Numbered from the stretch's first letter, positions 1 to 5,974 are shown. The stretch: 7,150 nucleotides of DNA from a bacterium (Candidatus Gribaldobacteria) CG10_big_fil_rev_8_21_14_0_10_37_21 (GCA_002773495.1 PFAX01000042.1:1-7150), one strand, 5' to 3'. Numbers and translations: made by a program. The notes: a model not told the origin generated them from the sequence alone.

Positions 1-123
1 CCTTGCCTCATTTTAGAAGATTATTTTTTGTCTTTTAAATCTATTTTTAATGCTCAAAAATCACAAAATGTATTGACACATTACCCAGTAAGTCGGCGGG
101 ACGCTTCTTTCTTTTTCAAAAAG

Positions 124-132
124 TGATATAAT
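124..132 (+). promoter_or_regulatory. Extended -10 promoter for the first operon
   Basis: The sequence reads TGA followed by a perfect TATAAT (127-132), a textbook extended -10 element. The -35 region at normal spacing (about 104-110) is pyrimidine-rich and matches TTGACA poorly, but an extended -10 does not need a good -35. Transcription should begin near 138-140, leaving only a 12-14 nt leader before the ATG at 152. A TTGACA at 73-78 lies 48 nt upstream, too far to pair with this -10. Confidence 0.65.
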
Positions 133-151
133 AAAAGATAATTAAACTTTT

Positions 152-721
152 ATGGCAAAAAAATATAAATATAAAATAGTTGTTTCAGGGGCAGCTGAAT
201 TAGGGCTTTGTTGCCCTAATATCAAGGACTTAGCTGAAGAAATAGGTCGTGAGATTGTTCGCCAAGGTTGCATTTTGCTTCAAGGGGCAACTACGGGGGC
301 CCCTTTCTTCGCAGCTAAGGGTTGTAAAGAAGAAAACGGGGTTTCAATTGGTTTTTCACCGGCCAGCTCTGAAAAAGAGCATTTAAAGACCTATCAATTA
401 CCAACTGAATATTGTGATTTAATTGTTTATACTGGTTTTGATTATGTGGGCAGAAACCTTATTCTAACTAAAGCGGCAGATGGGGTGATAATTTTATGCG
501 GGAGAACAGGCACCTTAAACGAGTTCACGATTGCTTTTGAAACCAGAACGCCCACAGGTGTTTTAAGGGGTTCTGGAGGCACAGCGGATTTAATTGAACA
601 GATTTTAGCTCGCGGATATAGGCCAAAAACAAAAATTGTTTTTGATGCTGATCCCAAGAAGCTAGTTGAAAAGCTTATTAAATTAATTAGCCAAGAAAAA
701 GGTCGAAGGAATAAAAAATAA
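152..721 (+). CDS. SLOG/LOG-family Rossmann nucleotide-binding protein (TIGR00725-like)
   Basis: This 189-residue protein has the Rossmann-like SLOG fold shared by LOG (lysine decarboxylase-like) proteins, TIGR00725 proteins and DprA. A beta strand and glycine turn open it (IVVSGAAE, 9-16). Arginine 101 in GRN (100-102) and CGRTGTLNE (116-124) sit where the family has its conserved arginine and its GGxGTxxE nucleotide/phosphoribosyl-binding motif; the GSGG turn at 140-143 follows. The usual PGG/GGG opening of the motif is CGR here, so the second glycine is lost while GTxxE is kept. Family members bind or hydrolyse nucleotide monophosphates such as cytokinin riboside phosphates, but this branch has no settled substrate. 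It is probably cytosolic, with a basic tail (KGRRNKK). It is the first gene of the operon, 20 nt after a strong extended -10, with no ribosome-binding site before the ATG. The family call is firm; the reaction is unknown. Confidence 0.8.
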   Translation: MAKKYKYKIVVSGAAELGLCCPNIKDLAEEIGREIVRQGCILLQGATTGAPFFAAKGCKEENGVSIGFSPASSEKEHLKTYQLPTEYCDLIVYTGFDYVGRNLILTKAADGVIILCGRTGTLNEFTIAFETRTPTGVLRGSGGTADLIEQILARGYRPKTKIVFDADPKKLVEKLIKLISQEKGRRNKK

Positions 722-732
722 ATTTAATTGCT

Positions 733-1113
733 ATGGCTCTAATAAAATCAAAAGGCAAAAAGCAAAAAACTAATAGCACGGGCGAAAAGAAAACAACATT
801 AAAGAAAATAGCCAAGAGTACCCCTGTAAAAAGTAAGGTTAAAAAAGAGAAGGTTGTTCTTAAGAAAGAGAAACCCATTGCTAAGGTTTTGCATTACTAT
901 GATAAAATTAAGGTGGCGGTTTTGAAACTTTTTTCTGAGCTCAAGGTAGGTGATGAGATTAGAATAGTGGGTGGGGAAAATACAGATTTTCAGCAAAAGG
1001 TTGACTCAATGCAAATTGACCATAAGCCCTTAAAAAAAGCTAAAAAAGGTCAAGAAGTAGGGTTAAAAATTAAAAAACAAGTCAGAGAGGGTTACAAGGT
1101 TTTCAAAGTTTAA
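733..1113 (+). CDS. Small EF-like beta-barrel protein with lysine-rich N-terminal tail
   Basis: This 126-residue protein has two parts. Residues 1-48 are a disordered-looking tail with 18 lysines, no aromatic residues and many T, S, V and E; this is expected to bind RNA, ribosome or DNA backbone. Residues about 48-126 match the stand-alone 'translation elongation factor-like' domain common in archaea, related to domain 2 of EF-Tu. Landmarks are IAKVLHYYDKIKVAV (49-63), LKVGDEIRI (71-79), the TDFQQKVDSMQIDH stretch (84-97), KKGQEVGLKI (105-114) and a final REGYKVFKV (118-126). That domain lacks a GTPase module, and its biochemical role is not established. The gene lies 11 nt after the SLOG gene and 4 nt before the permease, so it is surely cotranscribed. 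No ribosome-binding site is visible. Domain identity is from remembered family sequences; a link to translation is inference. Confidence 0.7.
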   Translation: MALIKSKGKKQKTNSTGEKKTTLKKIAKSTPVKSKVKKEKVVLKKEKPIAKVLHYYDKIKVAVLKLFSELKVGDEIRIVGGENTDFQQKVDSMQIDHKPLKKAKKGQEVGLKIKKQVREGYKVFKV

Positions 1114-1117
1114 AACA

Positions 1118-2233
1118 ATGGATAAATCATTTTTTTTGGCCTCAGCTTCTTTAACAGGGGCTATTATCGGGGCTGGTGTTTTTGCTATCCCCTTTGTTAT
1201 AGCTCAAGCTGGCGTTTTAACTACTTTAGCTTATTTTTTAGTCTTAGGCCTTATTGCTTTAAGTTTGCATTTTTTCCTGGCTGACATAGTTATTTTTACT
1301 AAAAGCAAACACCGCTTAGCTGGCTATGCTGAAAAATATTTAGGCAAAACAGGCAAAATTATAACCACCGTAGCTACCCTCTTAGGTTCTTTGGGGGCAT
1401 TGTTGGTTTATTTGATTTTAAGCGGAAAGTTTTTGAGCCTGCTTTTGCCTATTTCTGCCTTACAAGCAACATTTGTTTCTTGGGCTTTGTTTTCTCTTTT
1501 TTTGTTTTTTGGGGTAAAGCTTGTTTCAATTTTAAATTTTTGGGCAGAGGCCTTGTTATTTTTGGTAGTTTTGGTCATATTTAGTTTTGCTCTGCCCGAG
1601 GTTTCTTTAGCTAATTTTGTTTTAACAGATAAGGCCTTTTTATTTTTGCCTTTTGGGGTTTTACTTTTTAGTTTGGTTGGTTGGTCAGCCATCCCGGAAG
1701 CAGCTGAGATGCTCAAAGACAAAAAGCAACTTAAAAAGGCAGTCCTTATTTCTTTTTTAATCTCAATTTGTTTTTATATTGCCTTTGGGCTTGTGATTTC
1801 CGGGGTTTCAGGTAAATTAACAACAGAGGAGGCCTTCTCTGGCTTGGCTTTGTTTTTGGGCAAAAAGATAATTTTTTTAGCCGCTCTTTTTGGGCTTTTT
1901 AACATTCTTGACTCTTTTTTAATTGTCGCCCTTTATCTTAAGAACACCCTAAAACTTGATTGGAAGGTACCGGCGCTTTTATCTTTCCTGATTGTTTCTT
2001 TAACCCCCTTAGCTTTATTTTTGTCTGGGGTTAATAGTTTTATCGGGGTTATAGCTGTTGTTGGCGTTTTAACTGGTTTGGTTGAAGGAATTATAATTTG
2101 TTTAATTTATCAAAAAACACTTTTTAAAACTTTTTCTAAAAGAAAGGCCTCTTTTGTTAAAGCGCTTTTAATTTTTATTCCGCTCATCCTCTTTTTAGGG
2201 TTTTTAGCTGAGGTTTCAAAATACATTTTTTAA
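1118..2233 (+). CDS. Amino acid permease, APC superfamily (Trp/Tyr permease-like)
   Basis: This 371-residue polytopic membrane protein has about 11 hydrophobic segments, near 6-28, 35-60, 80-107, 113-133, 140-160, 173-193, 208-230, 250-275, 283-303, 307-331 and 347-367. The first contains TGAIIGAGVFAIP (13-25), the unwound, substrate-contacting TM1 signature of the APC fold as seen in the HAAAP/aromatic amino acid permease family. WSAIPEA (189-195), after the sixth segment, is another recognisable family feature. It should take up amino acids across the cytoplasmic membrane by proton or sodium symport, which suits an organism with poor biosynthesis; the exact substrate cannot be read from sequence. 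At 371 residues it is somewhat shorter than the roughly 400 of enterobacterial TyrP/Mtr. It starts 4 nt after the preceding stop. The region is T-rich because of its Phe and Leu codons, not because of foreign composition. Confidence 0.85.
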   Translation: MDKSFFLASASLTGAIIGAGVFAIPFVIAQAGVLTTLAYFLVLGLIALSLHFFLADIVIFTKSKHRLAGYAEKYLGKTGKIITTVATLLGSLGALLVYLILSGKFLSLLLPISALQATFVSWALFSLFLFFGVKLVSILNFWAEALLFLVVLVIFSFALPEVSLANFVLTDKAFLFLPFGVLLFSLVGWSAIPEAAEMLKDKKQLKKAVLISFLISICFYIAFGLVISGVSGKLTTEEAFSGLALFLGKKIIFLAALFGLFNILDSFLIVALYLKNTLKLDWKVPALLSFLIVSLTPLALFLSGVNSFIGVIAVVGVLTGLVEGIIICLIYQKTLFKTFSKRKASFVKALLIFIPLILFLGFLAEVSKYIF

Positions 2234-2248
2234 AGCAAGCTTTAAGAT

Positions 2249-2677
2249 ATGCAAATAAAAGAAAAAAATAACCTTGTAATTTTAAGAATGTTCCCCAAAG
2301 AAAATGTTTTTGAGAGTTTGGCTAGGGCCTTAAAAGAATGTAAGGTTAAAACAGCTGTTTTTGTTTCTGGAATTGGGCAGTTGAAAAATGTTCGTTTGGG
2401 TTACTTTAAAGAAAAAGGTGATTATCAAGAGCAAGTTTTTGATAAGCCCCTAGAGCTTTTGTCTTTGAATGGCTTTGTCTCTTTAAATCAAGAACAAAAC
2501 AATTACGATTTTCATTTGCATGCCACCTTAAGTGATATTGAAAAGAGGGCTGTGGGAGGCCACCTAATTTCGGCTGCTGTTTCTGTTACTTTAGAGGTTG
2601 CTTTTTTAAAAACAGATATTGCCATTGAAAGAAAAGTTGAGGAAAAAACTGGCTTAAAAGGGATGTTTTTAAACTAA
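2249..2677 (+). CDS. PPC/DUF296 (PCC) domain protein
   Basis: At 142 residues this is a single PPC domain, the fold found in plant AT-hook AHL proteins and in free-standing bacterial and archaeal proteins. The family pattern is visible: VSGIGQLKNVRLGYF (39-53), FHLHATLSD (88-96) and GGHLISA (103-109). Histidines 89, 91 and 105 form the HxH...GGH set that binds a metal in bacterial homologues of known structure, and all three are present. No AT-hook (RGRP) accompanies it, so DNA binding should not be assumed. Such proteins usually form trimers, and their function is unknown. It lies 15 nt after the permease and 6 nt before tsaC, inside the operon. A small inverted repeat (TTAAAGC/GCTTTAA, 2230-2245) spans the preceding gap; I attach no function to it. 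Confidence 0.83.
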   Translation: MQIKEKNNLVILRMFPKENVFESLARALKECKVKTAVFVSGIGQLKNVRLGYFKEKGDYQEQVFDKPLELLSLNGFVSLNQEQNNYDFHLHATLSDIEKRAVGGHLISAAVSVTLEVAFLKTDIAIERKVEEKTGLKGMFLN

Positions 2678-2683
2678 AAATTT

Positions 2684-3313
2684 ATGACAAGCAAAGAAGT
2701 TATAAAGATTATTAAAGATGGCGGAGTAGGTGTCTTGCCAACTGACACTTTGTATGGTTTGGTGGCTAGTGTTTTTTCAAAAGAAGGGGTTAAAAAGGTT
2801 TATCAAATAAAAAAAAGAAACTCTAAAAAGCCCTGTATTATTTTAATTCATTCTTTAGACGATTTAGATATTTTTGGAGTTAAGCTAACCAAAAACCAAG
2901 AAACATTTTTAAAAACAATTTGGCCCGGTAAAATTAGTGTTATTTTAGAGGTAGGACAAGGTAGGACAGAGATAGGACAAAATGTAGGACATAGAATAGA
3001 AGATAGGACATTAGGTAGGACATTTAAAATGTCCTACCTCAAACCATTAAATAATACCTTGGCTTTTAGAATGCCCAAACCAAGTCCGCCAAGAAGCTTA
3101 CTTAAAGAAACAGGGCCCTTAATAGCACCAAGTTGTAACCCAAAAGGCGAAAGCCCAGCTGAAACTATTGGGCAGGCCAAAAATTATTTTACCTCAAAAG
3201 TTGACTTTTATTTTAATAAGGGTAAACTAAAAAGTAGTCCTTCAACCATAGTTGCTTTTAAGGGAGAAAATGTTGTTGTCTTAAGGCAGGGACAATTTAA
3301 AATCAGAACTTAA
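2684..3313 (+). CDS. tsaC: TsaC/YrdC-type threonylcarbamoyl-AMP synthase with in-frame repeat insertion
   Basis: This 209-residue single-domain YrdC protein makes L-threonylcarbamoyl-adenylate from threonine, bicarbonate and ATP, the first step of t6A37 modification of ANN-decoding tRNAs. Motifs in order are PTDTLYGL (19-26), KKRNSKKP (43-50), WPGKISVIL (80-88), LAFRMP (126-131), PSCNPKGE (149-156; usually SAN-x-SG-like, here C for A) and SPSTIV (185-190). The Sua5 C-terminal domain is absent, so it is TsaC-like. Residues 90-119 have no counterpart of that length in the family, where the two beta strands are joined by a short loop. They are encoded exactly by the TAGGACA repeat block at 2951-3040. 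Because 90 nt is 30 codons and no copy sits in the TAG stop frame, the frame survives. All recognisable active-site motifs remain, so activity is plausible. The gene is 6 nt after the PPC gene and 1 nt before the TIM-barrel gene. Confidence 0.87.
   Translation: MTSKEVIKIIKDGGVGVLPTDTLYGLVASVFSKEGVKKVYQIKKRNSKKPCIILIHSLDDLDIFGVKLTKNQETFLKTIWPGKISVILEVGQGRTEIGQNVGHRIEDRTLGRTFKMSYLKPLNNTLAFRMPKPSPPRSLLKETGPLIAPSCNPKGESPAETIGQAKNYFTSKVDFYFNKGKLKSSPSTIVAFKGENVVVLRQGQFKIRT
2951..3040 (+). repeat. TAGGACA repeat block with terminal palindrome, inserted in tsaC
   Basis: Six direct copies of TAGGACA start at 2952, 2962, 2973, 2985, 3004 and 3016 (intervals 10, 11, 12, 19 and 12 nt), and one inverted copy, TGTCCTA, lies at 3030-3036. 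The last direct copy and the inverted copy form a perfect palindrome with 13-nt arms, AGGTAGGACATTT (3013-3025) and AAATGTCCTACCT (3027-3039), around a single A. Hairpins starting with a GTAG foot are typical of REP elements mobilised by RAYT (Y1 transposase-like) proteins. The block lies wholly within the coding frame of tsaC and encodes residues 90-119. Calling it a REP-like mobile or amplified element is inference, since only one locus is visible here. Confidence 0.75.
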
Positions 3314-3314
3314 A

Positions 3315-4067
3315 ATGGTAGAAAAAAGCATAAAAAATAATAAAATTAAAAAAGGGCAGTTTTTAGTTTCTATTACAACAACCAAAGGGGCTGACTGGGA
3401 AGCAAGAATTAAAGAAATTGATAAGTTAAAAATTAAAAAGCTAGCCTTATTTGTTACTTGTGTTAACGAGAAAGAAAGAAAAAAGCTTTATCAAGCGCTT
3501 GAAAAGACATCCTTAAAAGAAATTCCTTTTTGTCATATCAGAAGCGATATGCCCTTTTGTGAGCTTGACTATTTAACAAAAAGATGGCAAACAAAGGTTT
3601 TTAATTTGCACACTAGAAAAGAATTTGCTTTTAAATACGCTTATGATAATTCAAAATATAAAGATAAAATCTATATTGAAAATGTTTATTTTGGCTTGCC
3701 TGAAGATGAAGTAAAAAGGTTCGCTGGTATTTGCCTTGATTTTTCCCACTTAGAAAATGATCGCTTAATTAGGCCCGAAGTTTTTAAAGAAAGTTTAAAA
3801 ATGCTTGAAAAATATAAGATTGGTTGCAATCATATCAGCGGTATTTTTGCAACAGCTCAGGAAATTATTGAGCATAGCGGAGTTATTAGATACGACAAAC
3901 ATTTTTTTACTAATTTCAAGGACTTTAACTACTTAAAAAAGTATCCTTTAAAATATTTTTCTAAATATTGTGCTTTAGAAGTAGAAAACCCTTTAAAAGA
4001 CCAGTTAAAAGCCATTGACTACATCGTAAAACAAATCAAAAATCAAAAATCAAAGATTAAAGATTAG
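3315..4067 (+). CDS. TIM-barrel protein resembling xylose isomerase/AP endonuclease family, function unknown
   Basis: I do not recognise this 250-residue protein by name. It alternates predicted strands and helices like a TIM barrel, and acidic and histidine residues fall at strand ends where xylose isomerase-like/AP endonuclease 2-like enzymes hold metals: IEN (121-123), CLDFSHLEN (140-148, with D142 and H145), CNHISG (171-176, with H173) and ALEVEN (220-225, with E222 and E224). A sugar-phosphate isomerase/epimerase-like or nuclease-like metal site is thus possible but unproven. The first 14 residues are a lysine-rich extension. The last ten residues (IKNQKSKIKD, 241-250) are encoded by the left half of an A/T-only repeat, so the native C-terminus was probably overwritten or extended. 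It begins 1 nt after the tsaC stop, implying translational coupling, and is the last gene of the operon. It is the only gene in the window ending in TAG. Confidence 0.6.
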   Translation: MVEKSIKNNKIKKGQFLVSITTTKGADWEARIKEIDKLKIKKLALFVTCVNEKERKKLYQALEKTSLKEIPFCHIRSDMPFCELDYLTKRWQTKVFNLHTRKEFAFKYAYDNSKYKDKIYIENVYFGLPEDEVKRFAGICLDFSHLENDRLIRPEVFKESLKMLEKYKIGCNHISGIFATAQEIIEHSGVIRYDKHFFTNFKDFNYLKKYPLKYFSKYCALEVENPLKDQLKAIDYIVKQIKNQKSKIKD

Positions 4068-4138
4068 GAAGAAGGCATTTTGTAGTTTTTAAATTTTAAT
4101 TTGTCATTTTGATTTTTGGTTTCTGATTTTTAATTTAT
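4033..4138. repeat. A/T-only imperfect inverted repeat at gene end
   Basis: The left half (4033-4066) is built of near-tandem 7-nt units AAAAATC and includes the 3' end and stop of the TIM-barrel gene. The right half (about 4107-4136) contains GATTTTTGG and CTGATTTTTAATTT. Read as reverse complement, the right half matches the left at about 21 of 26 positions over the best stretch, so the transcript could form a long weak hairpin. I recall similar ATCAAAAATC-type repeats at gene ends in other uncultivated bacterial genomes, but that is memory and not checked. It is too A/U-rich to be a convincing intrinsic terminator. Confidence 0.6.
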
Positions 4139-4141
4139 TTT

Positions 4142-5392
4142 ATGCATTTTGTCGCTGATTTGCACTTACACTCAAAGTATTCTAGAGCCACTTCAAGCAG
4201 GATGAACTTAGAAGAAATGGATAGGGTGGCCTCGCAAAAAGGGGTTCAGGTTTTAAGTTCAGCTGACTTTACTCACCCCAAGTGGTTTAAAGAGTTAAAA
4301 GAAAAGCTTGTCCCAAAAGAACAAGGGTTTTTTTGCTTAAAGGGTAAGAACTATGGGACAAGGTTTCTCTTATCAACTGAAATAAGCTGTATTTATTCTA
4401 AAAAAGGTAAGGTCAGGAAAATCCACTTACTTATTTTTGCCCCTTCTTTTGAGGCAGTTGAGAAAATCAATCAAAAGCTTTCAAAAATTGGCAACCTATC
4501 AGCGGATGGTCGACCTATTTTAGGGTTAGATGCCAGAGATCTTTTAAAAATAGTCCTTGATGTTTCTCTTGATTGTCTTCTTATTCCTTGCCATATCTGG
4601 ACCCCTTGGTTCGCTTTGTTTGGCTCAAAGTCGGGCTTTGACAGAATTGAAGATTGTTTTGAGGATTTAACCCCGCATATTGTTGCTTTAGAAACAGGGC
4701 TTTCCTCTGACATTGAAATGAACAGATGTTTGTCCGCCCTTGATAAGTTTGCTTTAGTTAGCAATTCCGATGCTCATAGTCCAGAAAAAATAGGCCGTGA
4801 AGCTAATGTTTTTGAAACCGAACTAAGCTACCAAGGCATCGTTTTGGCTTTAAAAGAAAATACTAAAGAGAAGTTCCCCTTAACTTTAGAGTTTTTCCCC
4901 CAAGAGGGTAAATATCATTTTGACGGGCATAGCGCTTGTAAAATAGTTTTGAGCCCAGAACAAACTAAGAAGAATCAAGGCCTTTGCCCTGTTTGCAAAA
5001 AGCCCTTAGTGATTGGCGTTTCTTATCGGGTTAATGCCTTAGCTGACAGAAAAGAGCCCCTTCTCTTAAAAAATAAGCCCAGTTTTAAGCACCTGATTCC
5101 TTTAAGAGAAATAATTTCTGAAATTTTAGAAACAGGGGTTGCTTCGAAAAAAGTAGAATCTTTTTACCAAGAAATGCTCCAAAAGCTAGGGCCTGAATTA
5201 AATATTTTAATGGATTTACCAATAGAAGAGATTAAAAAAGGGGCTGGCTCGCTTATAGCAATAGCCATTGAAAGAATGAGGCAGGGCAAAGTTTTCATTC
5301 AGGAGGGTTATGACGGGGTTTATGGGGTAATTCGGGTATTTTCCCAAGTAGAGAGAAAAAACCTCTTAAAACGCCAGCCAAAGCTATTTTAA
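4142..5392 (+). CDS. Endonuclease Q (PHP-domain nuclease for deaminated bases)
   Basis: This 416-residue protein matches EndoQ across its length, close to the roughly 424 residues of the Thermococcus enzyme. EndoQ nicks DNA 5' of uracil, hypoxanthine, xanthine and abasic sites. The PHP metal ligands are present: DLHLHS (6-11), ADFTHP (41-46), E80 in LSTE, H95 in KIHLL, H151 in CHIWTPWF, and NSDAHSP (208-214). Signature stretches GSKSGFD (161-167) and ALETGLSSD (182-190) match EndoQ and not general PHP phosphatases. A zinc-binding insert follows with DGHSAC (261-266) and CPVC (282-285), then a helical C-terminal domain. The chain ends RQPKLF; QPKLF resembles a bacterial beta-clamp-binding pentapeptide, paralleling the known EndoQ-PCNA interaction in archaea. 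Some databases mislabel the family as UvrD helicase, but no helicase motifs are present. The start ATG follows an A/T-rich gap without a clear promoter or ribosome-binding site. Confidence 0.9.
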   Translation: MHFVADLHLHSKYSRATSSRMNLEEMDRVASQKGVQVLSSADFTHPKWFKELKEKLVPKEQGFFCLKGKNYGTRFLLSTEISCIYSKKGKVRKIHLLIFAPSFEAVEKINQKLSKIGNLSADGRPILGLDARDLLKIVLDVSLDCLLIPCHIWTPWFALFGSKSGFDRIEDCFEDLTPHIVALETGLSSDIEMNRCLSALDKFALVSNSDAHSPEKIGREANVFETELSYQGIVLALKENTKEKFPLTLEFFPQEGKYHFDGHSACKIVLSPEQTKKNQGLCPVCKKPLVIGVSYRVNALADRKEPLLLKNKPSFKHLIPLREIISEILETGVASKKVESFYQEMLQKLGPELNILMDLPIEEIKKGAGSLIAIAIERMRQGKVFIQEGYDGVYGVIRVFSQVERKNLLKRQPKLF

Positions 5393-5423
5393 AGGGTTTT
5401 TTAAGGGGTGTTGAAAACTTTAG

Positions 5424-5451
5424 TTGACAATGTTTTTTAAATGAGTATGCT
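5424..5451 (+). promoter_or_regulatory. Probable greA promoter (TTGACA-16-TATGCT)
   Basis: A perfect TTGACA (5424-5429) is followed after 16 nt by TATGCT (5446-5451), four of six matches to TATAAT. Transcription would begin near 5457-5460. That is downstream of the ATG codons at 5441 and 5447 but just before the ATG at 5465, so if this promoter is used the promoter-driven protein must start at 5465. No terminator separates it from the endonuclease Q gene, so readthrough is also possible. Confidence 0.5.
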
Positions 5452-5464
5452 TGATAAAAGCAAT

Positions 5465-5923
5465 ATGCAAGAAGAAAAATTTTATTTAACAAAAGAAGGG
5501 CAGAGAAGCTTGCAAGAAGAATATAAAAAGTTGCTTGCTTTAAGAAGAGAAAAATTACAAGAAGAGGCCCCTTCAGCCATTCATTCCGAAGAATTAGAAG
5601 CAGAGTTTGTTGCCTTTAAAGAAAATAAAGAATTATTAGAGCAACGGGTTGAAGATTTAGAATATATTTTAAAAAACGCTATCTTAATTAAAAAGCCAAG
5701 CAAGGGCGAAAAAGATAAGATTGGGCTTGGTTCTGTTGTTCGGTTAACATCTTTGGGCAAAGAAGGTGATTATCAGATTGTCGGAACCGTTGAGGCCAAT
5801 CCTGATTCTGGTAAAATTAGCAACGAATCACCTATTGGCAGGGCTTTGCTTGGCAAGAAGCCAGGCGATGAAGTTAGGGTGCCACCGAACCAAGTTTATA
5901 AAATTATAAAAGTTAACTATTAA
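5465..5923 (+). CDS. greA: Transcription elongation factor GreA
   Basis: GreA enters the RNA polymerase secondary channel and stimulates cleavage of backtracked transcripts. With the start at 5465 the protein has 152 residues: FYLTKEGQ opens it (6-13), an antiparallel coiled coil runs to about 78, and the C-terminal FKBP-like domain carries LGSVVRL (88-94), the EANPDSGKISNESPIGRALLG stretch (110-130) and GDEV (134-137). The frame is open from 5441 with ATGs at 5441, 5447 and 5465. I prefer 5465 because the likely -10 covers the earlier two and because conserved sequence begins five residues after it. The coiled-coil tip, GDLxENAEY in E. coli-type GreA, reads HSEELEAEF (40-48) and is about one residue shorter; acidic side chains are kept, but the Asp is Glu and the Asn is gone. 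I recall similar tips in other Patescibacteria. A strong terminator overlaps the stop codon. Confidence 0.9.
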   Translation: MQEEKFYLTKEGQRSLQEEYKKLLALRREKLQEEAPSAIHSEELEAEFVAFKENKELLEQRVEDLEYILKNAILIKKPSKGEKDKIGLGSVVRLTSLGKEGDYQIVGTVEANPDSGKISNESPIGRALLGKKPGDEVRVPPNQVYKIIKVNY

Positions 5924-5973
5924 AAAACAGAAAGAGCAGACCTCCCCTCTGCCCTTTCTGTTTTTCTTTTTTT
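5923..5973 (+). terminator. Strong intrinsic terminator after greA
   Basis: An 18-nt left arm (5923-5940) pairs with 5948-5965, with a single A-C mismatch (5935 with 5953) and a 7-nt C-rich loop (5941-5947). The right arm runs into a T tract (5961-5973) broken by one C. The A-run on the left side would also serve as a U tract on the other strand, so the element may be bidirectional. It begins inside the greA stop codon and ends only a few bases before the next promoter. Confidence 0.9.
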
Positions 5974-5974
5974 C

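Noticed and set aside
1..11. Possible minus-strand start codon (ATG at 11-9) of a divergent gene leaving the window
   Set aside because: Only three codons are visible and no convincing minus-strand promoter or ribosome-binding site supports it.
73..78. Perfect TTGACA in the upstream gap
   Set aside because: No -10-like hexamer lies 15-19 nt downstream; that stretch is GC-rich (GTCGGCGGGAC), and the TATAAT at 127 is 48 nt away.
1408..1722. Open frame of 104 codons on the minus strand inside the permease gene
   Set aside because: It is antisense to a clear membrane protein, has a low-complexity lysine-rich composition, and shows no recognisable domain or promoter.
2230..2245. Inverted repeat TTAAAGC-AA-GCTTTAA between permease and PPC genes as a terminator or operator
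   Set aside because: The 2-nt spacer forces a short stem, there is no T tract after it, and the following gene is only 3 nt away, so chance in A/T-rich sequence is likely.
2951..3040. TAGGACA block as a CRISPR array
   Set aside because: The units are 7-8 nt, spacing is only 10-19 nt and irregular, no cas gene is nearby, and the block is coding.
4142..5392. UvrD-type helicase annotation for the PHP protein
   Set aside because: No Walker A, Walker B or other helicase motif is present; the PHP ligands and CPVC zinc site fit endonuclease Q.
5441..5464. Upstream greA starts at 5441 or 5447
   Set aside because: They overlap the likely -10 box and add eight or six residues outside the conserved GreA N-terminus; 5465 gives a normal length. 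Not excluded if readthrough from upstream dominates.
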